A stretch of 51,655 bases of DNA from Bacteroidales bacterium UBA4912 (GCA_002398875.1 DHCC01000032.1:7476-59130), one strand, 5' to 3'; numbered from the stretch's first letter, positions 24,717 to 34,118 are shown. The notes: generated by a model not told the origin, from the sequence alone. A program made the numbers and translations.

Positions 24717-27308
24717 TTAATAAGTTTGTCTAATATGTTTAATTGTAACCGGAGTTTTATCACTGCTTTTGAGATCCGGAGAAGTTATAATTATTGTCTT
24801 TTTCTCACCTGGCAATAAATCAATGAAATTATCGCTGAACTTTGCACCTAAAACAGGAATCTCCAGAAAAACATCCTTAGCAAGTTTCTTGCTGGAGAGT
24901 GTTACAATACATTCACCATCTTTATAAGAAATCCTACTTTCGACGTTTGTTTCAGGCAGTTCAAGCTTGTTGGGCCAGAAGAAAAAATAATCTTTGGTTG
25001 ATATTATATTTCCGTCATTGTCACTTAGAAAAGAACGAATCATTGTGTGTGATTTTTCCTTCTCACTTACCATATCAGAGATATTGATAGTTTTCACAAT
25101 TTTGCTGTTATTAGCTTTAGCTATTACCTTTTCCTTAAGCTCATTCTTAATGCCGTCTGAGAAATTAACAACCTGAACAGTAAGCAACAGGTCGTCATGA
25201 TCATTGAGATAATCCGACATAGTATAAAAGTTCAGTTTGCCATCTCTGTTTTCTATTCCCAGTGCAAGAGGTGCGAAAACATCTCTCATACGGTAATGCT
25301 GAGCTTTCCAGTTATTGTAATAATCGATACTTGACCATGAAACCACAGGCCAGCTGTCATTTATTTGCCAGTAAAGTGCACCCATGCAATAAGGTCTTCC
25401 TCGTCGCATTGCCTCAACGGATTCTTCCATCCCATTGCCTTGCATTACCAAGCCAAGGTAAACAAAATCCTCAAAGTTGCCGGGTTCATGATAATACATA
25501 TCCATATACTTCTTTATAAGAGAGTTTCCGGTAGATGCTTTCTGATGAACTTTCATCACCTCACTTTCAAGAAACCACTGATCAGGTTCAGCAAAGGTCT
25601 TGATGGTTTTCATTTCAGGAAATGACTGAAAACCAAACTCACTTGCAAATCTGGGTAAGCGGTCTGCCATAGCCTCAAAAGGTAATTCACCGTACCAAAG
25701 TCCCCAATCATGAACATCTCCAATATTAAAAAGTTCAGGTCTTCCCCAATTGGCAACATCGGGAGAACCGTGTGTATAATCACGTGTACCATCATATTCT
25801 TTTACAAGAGAAGGTAGTAGCTCTCGGAATGTTTTATCATATCCTACTAACCAATCATCCATAACTTCCTTAGGTACGGTTTTATCCCAACCCCAGTATT
25901 TAAGACCTTCCAAAACTTCATTGTTACCGCACCAGTATGCGAGTGAAGGGTGATTGCGAAGTCTTTTTATATTATAAATAGCCTCACTTCTTACATTTGC
26001 AAGAAAATTATCATCGGAAGGGTAGGCAGTACAACCGAAAATAAAATCTTGCCACACAAGTATTCCTCTTTCATCTGCTTGTCGGTAAAATTCTTCATCT
26101 TCATATATACCTCCCCCCCAGACACGTATCAGATTCATATTAGCACCCGAAATATTATCAAAAAGCCTTTCGTAAAATGCTGAATCCTGCTGTGTTGTGA
26201 GAATCTCTCCCGGAATATAATTTGTGCCTTTAGCGAAAATAGGAATACCATTCACTTCAAAATAAAAAGATTTTCCATGCTCACCTTCTTCAGAAATATG
26301 GCGAACAGATCTAAGACCGGTTTTTACTTCTTTAGTATCCACAACCTTTTCATTAATTGTAAGCATAGCATAAAAGTCATACAAATGTTGTTCACCCCAA
26401 TTAACAGGCATCCACAAATATGGGTTTTCAATATTTTGTGGCAGGGAAATTATGTTTTTTCCCTTTTTCAACATGATCTGTTTTTCTGAAGATTCTATTT
26501 TTTTCCCTTTACCCTTAAGTGTATAACCCACAGATATAGTTGCAGGCGTATCCACAAGAGAATAAACCTCTATTTGATTATCAATCTCAGCAACCTCCTT
26601 AGTTATATTATTTTGTTTCACATAATAATCCTCAATGCGGGCATCATTATAAAATTTGATAGATACGGGTTTCCAAATACCCATCTGTACAATTCTAATA
26701 CCCCAGTCCCAACCAAAATGATAGGGCGCTTTGCGGTTATAAACACTGAGTTTTTCTTCTCTGTGGTCATTGCCGGCCGGATATTCATAGCCAAACGTTT
26801 CACGTGCAGGCATCATACGCTGAATTGGTGAGTAAAACCTAATGTATAGCTTATTTTCACCTTCACGAAGCAAATCCTTTACCGGTATTTTATGCCCAAC
26901 AAACATGTTTTCTGTTCGTAATATTCTTGATCCATTTAAAAATATATCTGCATGGGTATCAAGCCCCTCAAAGAAAATTTCAGCACCATTATATTGCAAC
27001 TGCTCTGCAGTAACCATAAATGTTTTTCTGAAATCCCAATCTTTATCCTCAACCCATTGTATCAACTTTTCGTTTGTACCGTAATACGGGTCAGGGAGTA
27101 CACCATGACGTATTAAGTCACGTTGAACAGACCCCGGCACTTCTGCATCATACCACAAACTTGTTGATTCAGAGTCTTTAGACTGATCCGGATTATTTGC
27201 CTGTGCAAATTGCCATCCATCATTCAACTGTAACACTTCACTCTGTTGTGACATTAAGAATGAAGGTGTAAACAGTAACAGAAGAAGAATTATTTTACGC
27301 ATTCCCAT
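24717..27308 (-). CDS. Secreted glycoside hydrolase family 2, beta-mannosidase
   Basis: This 863-residue protein has a signal peptide (about residues 1-20). The N-terminal jelly-roll begins LQLNDGWQFAQANNPDQSKD; immunoglobulin-like domains and a catalytic TIM barrel (about 340-650) follow. The acid/base Glu is E464 in YWCGNNEVLEG and the nucleophile is E557 in FASEFGFQSFPE. The WCGNNE sequence and the pattern of aromatic residues match beta-mannosidases rather than beta-galactosidases or glucuronidases. It should release mannose from the non-reducing end of mannosides in the periplasm. No susC/susD pair is nearby, so it is not in a classical polysaccharide locus. ATG 27302 (MRKIILLLL) is an alternative start. 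Confidence 0.9.
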   Translation of the reverse strand: MGMRKIILLLLLFTPSFLMSQQSEVLQLNDGWQFAQANNPDQSKDSESTSLWYDAEVPGSVQRDLIRHGVLPDPYYGTNEKLIQWVEDKDWDFRKTFMVTAEQLQYNGAEIFFEGLDTHADIFLNGSRILRTENMFVGHKIPVKDLLREGENKLYIRFYSPIQRMMPARETFGYEYPAGNDHREEKLSVYNRKAPYHFGWDWGIRIVQMGIWKPVSIKFYNDARIEDYYVKQNNITKEVAEIDNQIEVYSLVDTPATISVGYTLKGKGKKIESSEKQIMLKKGKNIISLPQNIENPYLWMPVNWGEQHLYDFYAMLTINEKVVDTKEVKTGLRSVRHISEEGEHGKSFYFEVNGIPIFAKGTNYIPGEILTTQQDSAFYERLFDNISGANMNLIRVWGGGIYEDEEFYRQADERGILVWQDFIFGCTAYPSDDNFLANVRSEAIYNIKRLRNHPSLAYWCGNNEVLEGLKYWGWDKTVPKEVMDDWLVGYDKTFRELLPSLVKEYDGTRDYTHGSPDVANWGRPELFNIGDVHDWGLWYGELPFEAMADRLPRFASEFGFQSFPEMKTIKTFAEPDQWFLESEVMKVHQKASTGNSLIKKYMDMYYHEPGNFEDFVYLGLVMQGNGMEESVEAMRRGRPYCMGALYWQINDSWPVVSWSSIDYYNNWKAQHYRMRDVFAPLALGIENRDGKLNFYTMSDYLNDHDDLLLTVQVVNFSDGIKNELKEKVIAKANNSKIVKTINISDMVSEKEKSHTMIRSFLSDNDGNIISTKDYFFFWPNKLELPETNVESRISYKDGECIVTLSSKKLAKDVFLEIPVLGAKFSDNFIDLLPGEKKTIIITSPDLKSSDKTPVTIKHIRQTY

Positions 27309-27400
27309 TTATTTTTAAAAGTTCTTATATTATTAGTAATCAATTTTATTCAATATTTTTTTGGTACTTTATTTTATGACAAATACTTCTACTTAAACTA

Positions 27401-27552
27401 TACATTGCCCATACATTGCTCTTACATTGCCCTTACATAGTCCTTATCATCTTCGGTTAAAACCGAGATTGTACTGAAGCAGCTATGAATAAATTTCGAA
27501 GAGGCTTTGGGCTATATAGGTACAATGTATGTACATGTTGTGAGCAATAACA
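27401..27552. repeat. Noncoding element with 11-base tandem repeats and imperfect dyad symmetry
   Basis: Four 11-base units starting TACATTGCCCA, TACATTGCTCT, TACATTGCCCT and TACATAGTCCT run from 27401 to 27444. A small hairpin (TCGGTT-AA-AACCGA) follows. The far side at about 27508-27552 carries an imperfect inverse (for example TACATTG and ATTGCTC on the minus strand), and CTTCG is mirrored by CGAAG. The stretch lies in a 381-base gap between the beta-mannosidase and RSH genes with no open frame. It may be a dispersed palindromic repeat; copies elsewhere in the genome would decide. Confidence 0.6.
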
Positions 27553-27597
27553 TATCTAAAATCATATTAATAAGCACTTTTTTAATTATTAAATTCC

Positions 27598-27605
27598 TAA
27601 ATTTG
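27598..27605 (+). promoter_or_regulatory. Putative -7 element for the RSH gene
   Basis: TAAATTTG matches TAnnTTTG and lies about 85 bases before the RSH ATG. No TTG is seen at the usual -33 distance. Confidence 0.4.
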
Positions 27606-27689
27606 CTTTACTGTATGTATTATGTTTTAAAGTTAATTCATTTTTAGGTTAGAAGGAATTAAGTTGATGTTATTTTTAGCAAAAGGTGT

Positions 27690-29891
27690 ATGAACGAAAA
27701 TCAGGAAAATAAAAAAGTTGAGTTTTTAGTTCATTATAAAAAGATATATTCAATTCTTCGGGATGAGTGGGATATGAATAAAACAGGAATGCTTAAACAG
27801 ATTCTTAAGAATTTTATAAGCGCCTGTAACACAGATGATCAGGAGAATATCAAAAATGAGATTTGGGCTGATATCAGAACTACTATAGTAGCTATTGATG
27901 AAATTGGTTTAAAGCATTCATCTGTATGTGCTATAATGCTTATCCATCCCGTATTAAAAGGTGTTTATTCTGTTGAGAAAGCTAAATCCGATTTCGGTGA
28001 AGAAACATCAGTAATTCTTAAAGGGCTACTGAAAGTTAGCGAGTTTAGTAATAAAAAAACCTCCGTTGAATCTGAAAACTACATTAAACTTCTTCTCTCC
28101 ATTGCAGAAGATATAAGGGTAGTTTTTATAATCATTGCACAGCATCTGAGAATGATGCGGGAAGCAAAAAATGCAACCAATTCTATTAAACTGGAATTAT
28201 CGGTTGAGTCTACATACTTATACGCACCACTGGCGCACAGATTAGGCTTTTATACTATAAAATCAGAACTTGAAGATCTTTCTCTGAAATATACAGACAG
28301 AGAAACCTACGATTTTATTGCAGGAAAATTAAATGAAACAAAGCGTTCGCGGGACAAATATATTCAGGAGTTTATTGAACCTGTTAATGAACGATTGGAA
28401 AAAACAGGGTTTAAGTATGACATTAAAGGGCGAACAAAATCAATCAGCTCAATTTATAACAAGCTTAAAAAGCAAAAAATAGAGTTTGAAAGCATATACG
28501 ACCTTTTTGCGATACGTGTAATTTTGGATGCTCCTGTAGAACAGGAAAAAGCGCAGTGTTGGCAGGTTTATTCCATAATCACTGATATGTATCAGCCTAA
28601 CCCTAAAAGGCTAAAAGATTGGTTGTCAATACCGAAAAGTAATGGCTATGAATCTCTTCACATTACAGTAATGGGACCAGAATCAAAATGGGTGGAAGTG
28701 CAGATTCGTTCCAAAAGAATGGATGAAATTGCTGAACGCGGTCTCGCTGCTCACTGGAAATATAAGGGTCTTAAGGGTGAATCAGGTCTTGATGGATGGC
28801 TGCAGTCATTAAGAGAATCACTTGATGATAAAGAAACAAACCTCACCCAGAAATTATCTGATTTCAAGCTTGATCTCTATGATGAAGAGATATTTGTCTT
28901 TACTCCTAAAGGTGATCTGTTTAAATTACCTAAAGGTGCCACTGTTTTGGATTTTGCATTTTCAATCCATTCAAAATTAGGCGCTACCTGCATGTCGGGA
29001 AAGGTGAACGGTAAAAATGTTCCAATAAAACATGTACTTAAAAGTGGCGATCAGGTAGAGATTAATACCTCATCACATCAAACACCTAAGCAGGATTGGC
29101 TTAGTAGTGTGGTTACATCTAAAGCTAAGACAAAAATACGTCAGCTGCTGAAAGAAGAGGCAAGCAAACAGGTGGATATAGCTAAAGAAACTCTTTCGCG
29201 AAGGATGAAAAACCGAAAGATTGATCTGGATGATTCCCACCTGATGCAATTAATAAAAAAGCTTAGGTATAAGACTGTTACTGATTTTTATGTTGATATT
29301 GCAAACGGGAAAAATGACATAAATTGGGTAATAGACAAATATCTTGAGATAGAAAGCAAAGGTAGTGAGAGCAGGGATACTCATACAACAGTCAGTGCTG
29401 AGGAGTTTACATTAAAACCTCATGAAATAGTTCAAACGAGCGGAGATGAGCTGATTATTGATCAAAACCTTACAGGGATTGATTATAAATTGGCAAAGTG
29501 CTGTAATCCAATTTATGGAGATGAAATATTTGGATTCGTGTCCTCTCAGGGAATAAAAATTCACAGGGTGAGCTGCCCTAATGCTCATGATCTTTTTTCA
29601 CGTTTCGGGTACAGAGTTATAAAAGCCAGATGGTCAGGTAAAAACAGTTCCTTAAACTATACAATTATACTCAGGGTCATTGGTAATGACCAGATCAATA
29701 TTGTAGCAAACCTGATGTCAATAATCTCCAAAGAAGATGGTGTTCAAATGAGATCTATTTCAATAGATTCAAACGACGGACTTTTCCAGGGGAATATTGC
29801 TGTAATGCTTGCAAATACTTCCATGCTTGAACAGTTGATAAAGAAATTAAAAGCAGTAAAGGGTGTAAAATCAATTACCAGGCTTAATTAA
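27690..29891 (+). CDS. RelA/SpoT-type (p)ppGpp synthetase with degenerate hydrolase domain
   Basis: This 733-residue long RSH protein makes the starvation signal (p)ppGpp. The N-terminal HD domain (about 50-165) has lost its motif: the family HDxxED position reads HPVLKG (86-91), and the usual LADRLHNM reads IAQHLRMM. Hydrolysis is therefore not expected. The synthetase domain is intact, with D271 in YDLFAIRV, the G-loop RLKD at 307-310 (the RxKD type of bifunctional enzymes), GYESLH and E336 in VEVQIR. A TGS domain (about 392-452), a Cys-rich zinc-finger-like segment (KCCNPIYGDEIFGF) and an ACT domain (about 660-733) follow. The length is standard, so this is not a truncation. It converges on folK with a three-base gap. 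Confidence 0.92.
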   Translation: MNENQENKKVEFLVHYKKIYSILRDEWDMNKTGMLKQILKNFISACNTDDQENIKNEIWADIRTTIVAIDEIGLKHSSVCAIMLIHPVLKGVYSVEKAKSDFGEETSVILKGLLKVSEFSNKKTSVESENYIKLLLSIAEDIRVVFIIIAQHLRMMREAKNATNSIKLELSVESTYLYAPLAHRLGFYTIKSELEDLSLKYTDRETYDFIAGKLNETKRSRDKYIQEFIEPVNERLEKTGFKYDIKGRTKSISSIYNKLKKQKIEFESIYDLFAIRVILDAPVEQEKAQCWQVYSIITDMYQPNPKRLKDWLSIPKSNGYESLHITVMGPESKWVEVQIRSKRMDEIAERGLAAHWKYKGLKGESGLDGWLQSLRESLDDKETNLTQKLSDFKLDLYDEEIFVFTPKGDLFKLPKGATVLDFAFSIHSKLGATCMSGKVNGKNVPIKHVLKSGDQVEINTSSHQTPKQDWLSSVVTSKAKTKIRQLLKEEASKQVDIAKETLSRRMKNRKIDLDDSHLMQLIKKLRYKTVTDFYVDIANGKNDINWVIDKYLEIESKGSESRDTHTTVSAEEFTLKPHEIVQTSGDELIIDQNLTGIDYKLAKCCNPIYGDEIFGFVSSQGIKIHRVSCPNAHDLFSRFGYRVIKARWSGKNSSLNYTIILRVIGNDQINIVANLMSIISKEDGVQMRSISIDSNDGLFQGNIAVMLANTSMLEQLIKKLKAVKGVKSITRLN

Positions 29892-29894
29892 CTA

Positions 29895-30329
29895 TTATTG
29901 ATCCACTTCATCCTGAACATCAGGTTCATCGGGTAATGTAGTTACATGTGTAGTTTCCGGTATAACAAAAGTAGTTAATAATTGCTGCACATACTCCTTC
30001 TCAAAATCCTGTGGTCTGACAATCTCTTCTCCATATTTTAAAAGATCAATGTCGATAACTACTTTGCCTTGATATTTATCTTTTGGTGTACGACCAACAG
30101 CTCTTTCTGTCTGTTTTATTTTATCAATAATTTCCTCTTGTGACATATCGGTTTCGAAGCTTGCAAGTATGTTTCGAAAAAGATATTTATATTTGTCATC
30201 ATCAGGCTCTGAAAGAATCGGTTCACTAAAAATGATATCTTGAAAAATAAAAGAAAGCATACGTTTGGCTTTATCTATATTTGTTTTTGCAAACGTATTG
30301 GACCCTATGCTAAGTAAAATTGTGCTCAT
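29895..30329 (-). CDS. folK: HPPK-family pterin pyrophosphokinase (folate synthesis)
   Basis: This 144-residue protein resembles 6-hydroxymethyl-7,8-dihydropterin pyrophosphokinase, which prepares the pterin for folate synthesis. The signature is present as LLSIGSN at the start, ERAVGRTPKDK in the middle, and the metal-binding VVIDIDLLKYG. It is slightly shorter than most HPPKs and has an unusual acidic C-terminus. ATG 30329 gives the expected MSTILLSIGSN start, although the frame is open to 30395. Confidence 0.82.
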   Translation of the reverse strand: MSTILLSIGSNTFAKTNIDKAKRMLSFIFQDIIFSEPILSEPDDDKYKYLFRNILASFETDMSQEEIIDKIKQTERAVGRTPKDKYQGKVVIDIDLLKYGEEIVRPQDFEKEYVQQLLTTFVIPETTHVTTLPDEPDVQDEVDQ

Positions 30330-30346
30330 ACTGATAAATTGAAACA

Positions 30347-30354
30347 CAAACATA
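30347..30354 (-). promoter_or_regulatory. Putative -7 element for folK
   Basis: TATGTTTG on the minus strand fits TAnnTTTG and lies 17 bases before the folK ATG at 30329, inside the upstream open frame. It supports the shorter start. Confidence 0.45.
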
Positions 30355-30425
30355 CAAAAAAAAAAGGATTTAAATAGGTCGCACTTGAAAATCAATCAAA
30401 TGTTTATACTAATAATCATTAATGA

Positions 30426-31568
30426 CTACAGGCATTTATTCAATATTTCTCTTGCAACTTCACCCGTAACATTTTGGTTCTCACCAAACGCAACTCCTCG
30501 TTCATTGAAACGACGTGCTATTGTTTCAATGGTTTCCTCACCAACACCCTCCTCAGACAGTCTGGTTGTCAATCCAAGTGAGCGATAAAACTCTTCTGTC
30601 TTTTCTATAGCTTTATTTACTTTTTCATCATCCGAACCCTCTGTAATATTAAAGATCCTTTCGCCATATTGAAGCAGTTTGTCAAATTTCTGTTGTTTTA
30701 GTACCCTAAGCAAGCCAGGCATAACAATTGCCAAAGAATGCCCATGTGTTATTCCATTCAAAGCAGTTAACTCATGGCCTATTTGATGGGTTGCCCAATC
30801 CTGAGTTATTCCCATCCTTATGAAATCGTTCAAGGCGAGTGTTGCTGAGAGCATATAATCCGCCATAAGATCATAATCTTTCGGATTTTCTTTAATTTTT
30901 GGAGCAATCTCTATAACAGTTAGCAGTACACCTTCTGCCCATCTGTCCATGATTCTTGATTGACCGGGAGTTGTCATATATTGTTCTAATACATGAGTAT
31001 AAGCATCTGCTAATCCACAAGCAACCTGATGTTCAGATAAAGAGTATGTTACTTCAGGATCAAGTATGGAAAAACGAGGATAATCTCCACCAAATCCATA
31101 CTTTTCTTGAGTTTCCTCTCTTGTAATTACTGCTGCTCCGTTCATTTCTGATCCTGTTGCAGGCACTGTCATTATTGAAGCAAAAGGTATTTGTTTTTCT
31201 GCTACGCCACTTAAAACTATATCCCAGGCATCTATATCAGAAGCGATTCCGGCTGCAATTAGTTTAGTTCCATCTAATACAGAACCTCCTCCGACTGCCA
31301 GAATAAAATTGATGTTTTTCTGTTTTCCCAGTACAATTGCTTTTCTAAGAGTCTCAACACGAGGGTTTGCTTCAATACCCCAAAATTCGGTATAACTTCT
31401 TCCTTTAAGTGCATTTTTTACTTGGTCGTACACACCATTCTTAGTAACACTTCCACCCCCGTAAGTAATCAAAAGATTAACGTCTTGTGGTATCAGTTCA
31501 GAAATTTTTTCTATTTGCCCCTTTCCAAAAACCAGTTTTGTAGGGTTCTGAAAAATAAAGTTCTTCAT
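30426..31568 (-). CDS. Iron-containing alcohol dehydrogenase (BdhA/YqhD-like)
   Basis: This 380-residue family III dehydrogenase probably reduces aldehydes with NADPH. The cofactor site has ITYGGGSVTKNGVYDQVK (about 34-51), the form found in NADPH-using BdhA and YqhD, and GGGSVLDGTKLIAAG near 95. Metal ligands sit in GLADAYTHVLEQYMT and in the downstream ITHGHSLAIVMP. Further family motifs are TVPATGSEMNGAAVI and FTIQDWATHQIGH-like residues near 250. It lies opposite lemA across a 235-base gap that contains two palindromes. Confidence 0.92.
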   Translation of the reverse strand: MKNFIFQNPTKLVFGKGQIEKISELIPQDVNLLITYGGGSVTKNGVYDQVKNALKGRSYTEFWGIEANPRVETLRKAIVLGKQKNINFILAVGGGSVLDGTKLIAAGIASDIDAWDIVLSGVAEKQIPFASIMTVPATGSEMNGAAVITREETQEKYGFGGDYPRFSILDPEVTYSLSEHQVACGLADAYTHVLEQYMTTPGQSRIMDRWAEGVLLTVIEIAPKIKENPKDYDLMADYMLSATLALNDFIRMGITQDWATHQIGHELTALNGITHGHSLAIVMPGLLRVLKQQKFDKLLQYGERIFNITEGSDDEKVNKAIEKTEEFYRSLGLTTRLSEEGVGEETIETIARRFNERGVAFGENQNVTGEVAREILNKCL

Positions 31569-31617
31569 ATATTTATTATCGTCTAATTATTATTATCTAA
31601 TTGATTTTGGCACCAGG

Positions 31618-31633
31618 TTAGTATAAATACTAA
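31618..31633. promoter_or_regulatory. 16-base palindrome, candidate operator
   Basis: TTAGTATAAATACTAA is a perfect dyad of two seven-base arms around AA. It lies 50 bases upstream of the iron alcohol dehydrogenase ATG on the minus strand. The position fits a repressor or activator site. Confidence 0.45.
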
Positions 31634-31649
31634 AACGGTTTTACGCCTT

Positions 31650-31664
31650 ACTTGTTCGACAAGT
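31650..31664. promoter_or_regulatory. 15-base palindrome, candidate second operator
   Basis: ACTTGTTCGACAAGT is a perfect dyad with six-base arms around TCG, 16 bases from the first palindrome. Its sequence differs, so a different protein or an RNA hairpin may be involved. Confidence 0.35.
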
Positions 31665-31724
31665 TTGAAAAATACTTTAAATCAAATATTAAATTGGTTA
31701 TTTAATTTAAACAAACATAGTAAA

Positions 31725-31732
31725 TATTTTTG
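31725..31732 (+). promoter_or_regulatory. Putative -7 element for lemA
   Basis: TATTTTTG matches TAnnTTTG and lies 71 bases before the lemA ATG. The nearest upstream TTG is 28 bases away, so the match is weak. Confidence 0.4.
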
Positions 31733-31803
31733 TATTTTTATAGTTACAACTAAAAGTGTCGCATTTTTGTTTAAAATAAATCATCAACTAAAAAATCAAA
31801 CTT

Positions 31804-32361
31804 ATGGGTACTGTATTTCTTACTTTGATTGTGCTGATAGTTATTGTACTACTTTATGGAGTTTCCATTTACAACAAACTTGTGAGGTTTCGCACTTTAG
31901 TTCAGGAGGCCTGGAGTGGTATTAATGTTCAATTAAAAAAGCGTCATGATCTGATCCCTAATCTGGTAGAAACTGTAAAAGGCTATGCTACTCACGAGAG
32001 GGAAACATTCGACAGTGTTACTAAAGCAAGGGCCGGAGCGATGCAGGCAAATGACGTAAAATCGCAGGAAGCTGCAGAGAATAATTTAAATGCAGCACTA
32101 ATTAGGCTATTGGCAGTTGCCGAGCAATATCCCGAGCTTAAGGCAAATCAAAACTTCTTACAGCTTCAGGATCAGCTAAGTCTTATTGAATCGGATATTG
32201 AAAAATCCAGACGTTACTATAATGGAACTGTACGTGAAAATAATATCCTTGTTGATACATTTCCAAGTAACATTATTGCAGGTATGTTCAGGTTCACAAA
32301 ATCTCTGTTCTTTGAACTGGAGAATGAGGCAGAAAAAGCAGTTCCTCAAGTACAATTCTGA
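31804..32361 (+). CDS. lemA: LemA family protein
   Basis: This 185-residue protein has one N-terminal membrane helix (about residues 3-21) followed by a helical bundle in the cytoplasm or periplasm. Conserved LemA segments are YGVSIYNKLVRFRTLVQEAW, the basic motif IQ/NVQLKKRHDLIPNLVETV, and YNGTVRENNILVDTFPSNII. The molecular role of LemA is not established. Its stop overlaps the next ATG by one base. The LemA-DUF2207 pair is a common gene pair and suggests a joint envelope function. Confidence 0.93.
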   Translation: MGTVFLTLIVLIVIVLLYGVSIYNKLVRFRTLVQEAWSGINVQLKKRHDLIPNLVETVKGYATHERETFDSVTKARAGAMQANDVKSQEAAENNLNAALIRLLAVAEQYPELKANQNFLQLQDQLSLIESDIEKSRRYYNGTVRENNILVDTFPSNIIAGMFRFTKSLFFELENEAEKAVPQVQF

Positions 32362-34118
32362 TGCGCTATATTTATATCATAGCTCTCCTGTTTTTTTCTT
32401 CAATAGCTTTAATAGCTCAGGAAGAGAAAATATACTCCTTTCATTCAGATGTTGAGGTAGAAAAATCCGGAATTATACAAGTTAGGGAGGAGATACGCAT
32501 ATTTTCAAAAGGAGATATTTTTAAACGGGGAATTACGAGATCTTTGCCACTGAGCAGAACAGATATACAAAATAACCGAATCCGGATGGATTACACAGTT
32601 AGCGAGGTGCTTATGAATGATAATCCTGTTAACTTCTTTACAGAAAAGGAGGGTGGGGATTTGGTTATTTATGTAGGTGAAAGAGATATATTCCTTGAGC
32701 CGGGATTCTATAATTATGAAGTTCACTATGAAACAGCCGGTCAGATTGGTTTTTTTGAAGATTATGATGAGCTGAGCTGGAACGTGAATGGTTTATCTGA
32801 TAAAATGATAGATAGCGTTAGTTCAGTTGTCCGACTACCCGAAGGAGCAAGTATTATTAGTTCACACTGCTATACCGGCAGAATGGGATCTGCAGATAGT
32901 GACTGTTATTCTGAAACTAATGATGATGGATCTTTGAAAACACTAATGACCAATTTGCCGCCAAACGAGATGCTAACTGTCTCTGTGGCTTTCACAAAAG
33001 AGGTCGTTAATCAACCTGCAGGATATAAACCTAAAGTTTTTACATGGTTTGATAAAAACGGGATGGCTATTTTCAGTGCAATTTTTGTCCTGTTATTATC
33101 GGTTTATTATCGCGTTACCTGGAAAAAGTATGGAGTAGACCCTCCAAAGCCTGTAGCTTACCCCCAGTTTTCGCCTCCGGACGGTTTGTCACCTGCTGCG
33201 GTAGGAATGCTTCATAAAGGATATTTTATGGACGACCTTATTACTGCTTCAATTGTTAACCTGTCAGTTAAAGGTTACCTGACCATAGAAGAGATAATTG
33301 AGAAAAAAGGGCTGTTTGGAATGCGTAAAGACAGGGTGTTTTCTCTGACCCGTCTGAAAAGTGATTACAGTAAATTGCCTGCTGAGGAGGCAGTTGTCAT
33401 GCGAAACCTTTTTTATTCTGATGATAACATTCTTCTTGATGGAAAATATAACAAGGATGTGTCCGAAATGATGCAGAATTACAGGAAGAGTCTCAACAAA
33501 CAATTCAGACCTGTTATTGATGAAGGACAAAATATTAAATTTCATATTGTACCCTGGCTCGCTGTAGTACTATATGTTATTATACTGTTTTATTTTATAA
33601 ACAATAACTTGATGCATTTCGTAATAAACAGAAAGGCTCTGTTTATTACTGTTCCCTTACTTGCCATCCTGTATGTAATTTATGCAATACAGATAGTTCG
33701 ACCCGGTGAAAGAAAGCTTCATTACAAGTCAAATATAGAAGGGTTGAAAATGTATCTCGATATTGCAGAAGAAAAACGTATGCAGTTTTTTAATCCTCCG
33801 TCGGTTACTCCGGAGAAGTTTGAGGAGCTGCTTCCTTATGCTATTGCTCTTGATATGGAAGAGGTGTGGGGAGAAAAGTTTGAGAAAACATTCCTGTCTT
33901 CTACTATACAACCTGAGGTGTATCAGCCTACTTGGTACACTGGTACTTATATAAATGCCTCAATATTTGGACATGCTCTGAGTAGTACGCTTTCTAATAC
34001 AGTAAGTCATGCTGCTACTCCTCCATCATCCTCAGGTGGCGGCAACTGGAGCAGCGGATCTTTTGGTGGCGGCTTCTCGGGAATGGGTGGCGGCGGCGGA
34101 AGTGTTGGAGGATGGTGA
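32361..34118 (+). CDS. DUF2207 membrane protein with Gly-rich tail
   Basis: This 585-residue protein has a signal peptide (about 1-19), an extracytoplasmic DUF2207 domain (about 20-210), a membrane helix (about 229-248) and a cytoplasmic domain (about 265-390). Two further helices follow at about 399-445. The C-terminus, after residue 555, is nearly all Gly and Ser (SGSFGGGFSGMGGGGGSVGG). Glycine-rich tails are known in this family. It is translationally coupled to lemA. The function is unknown; an envelope role is inferred from the pair. Confidence 0.85.
   Translation: MRYIYIIALLFFSSIALIAQEEKIYSFHSDVEVEKSGIIQVREEIRIFSKGDIFKRGITRSLPLSRTDIQNNRIRMDYTVSEVLMNDNPVNFFTEKEGGDLVIYVGERDIFLEPGFYNYEVHYETAGQIGFFEDYDELSWNVNGLSDKMIDSVSSVVRLPEGASIISSHCYTGRMGSADSDCYSETNDDGSLKTLMTNLPPNEMLTVSVAFTKEVVNQPAGYKPKVFTWFDKNGMAIFSAIFVLLLSVYYRVTWKKYGVDPPKPVAYPQFSPPDGLSPAAVGMLHKGYFMDDLITASIVNLSVKGYLTIEEIIEKKGLFGMRKDRVFSLTRLKSDYSKLPAEEAVVMRNLFYSDDNILLDGKYNKDVSEMMQNYRKSLNKQFRPVIDEGQNIKFHIVPWLAVVLYVIILFYFINNNLMHFVINRKALFITVPLLAILYVIYAIQIVRPGERKLHYKSNIEGLKMYLDIAEEKRMQFFNPPSVTPEKFEELLPYAIALDMEEVWGEKFEKTFLSSTIQPEVYQPTWYTGTYINASIFGHALSSTLSNTVSHAATPPSSSGGGNWSSGSFGGGFSGMGGGGGSVGGW

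Noticed and set aside
24717..27308. Polysaccharide utilisation locus around the beta-mannosidase
   Set aside because: No susC/susD pair, sigma/anti-sigma pair or hybrid two-component regulator is nearby.
27401..27444. Possible CRISPR array (regular 11-base repeats)
   Set aside because: Units are contiguous with no spacers, far too short, and no cas genes are present.
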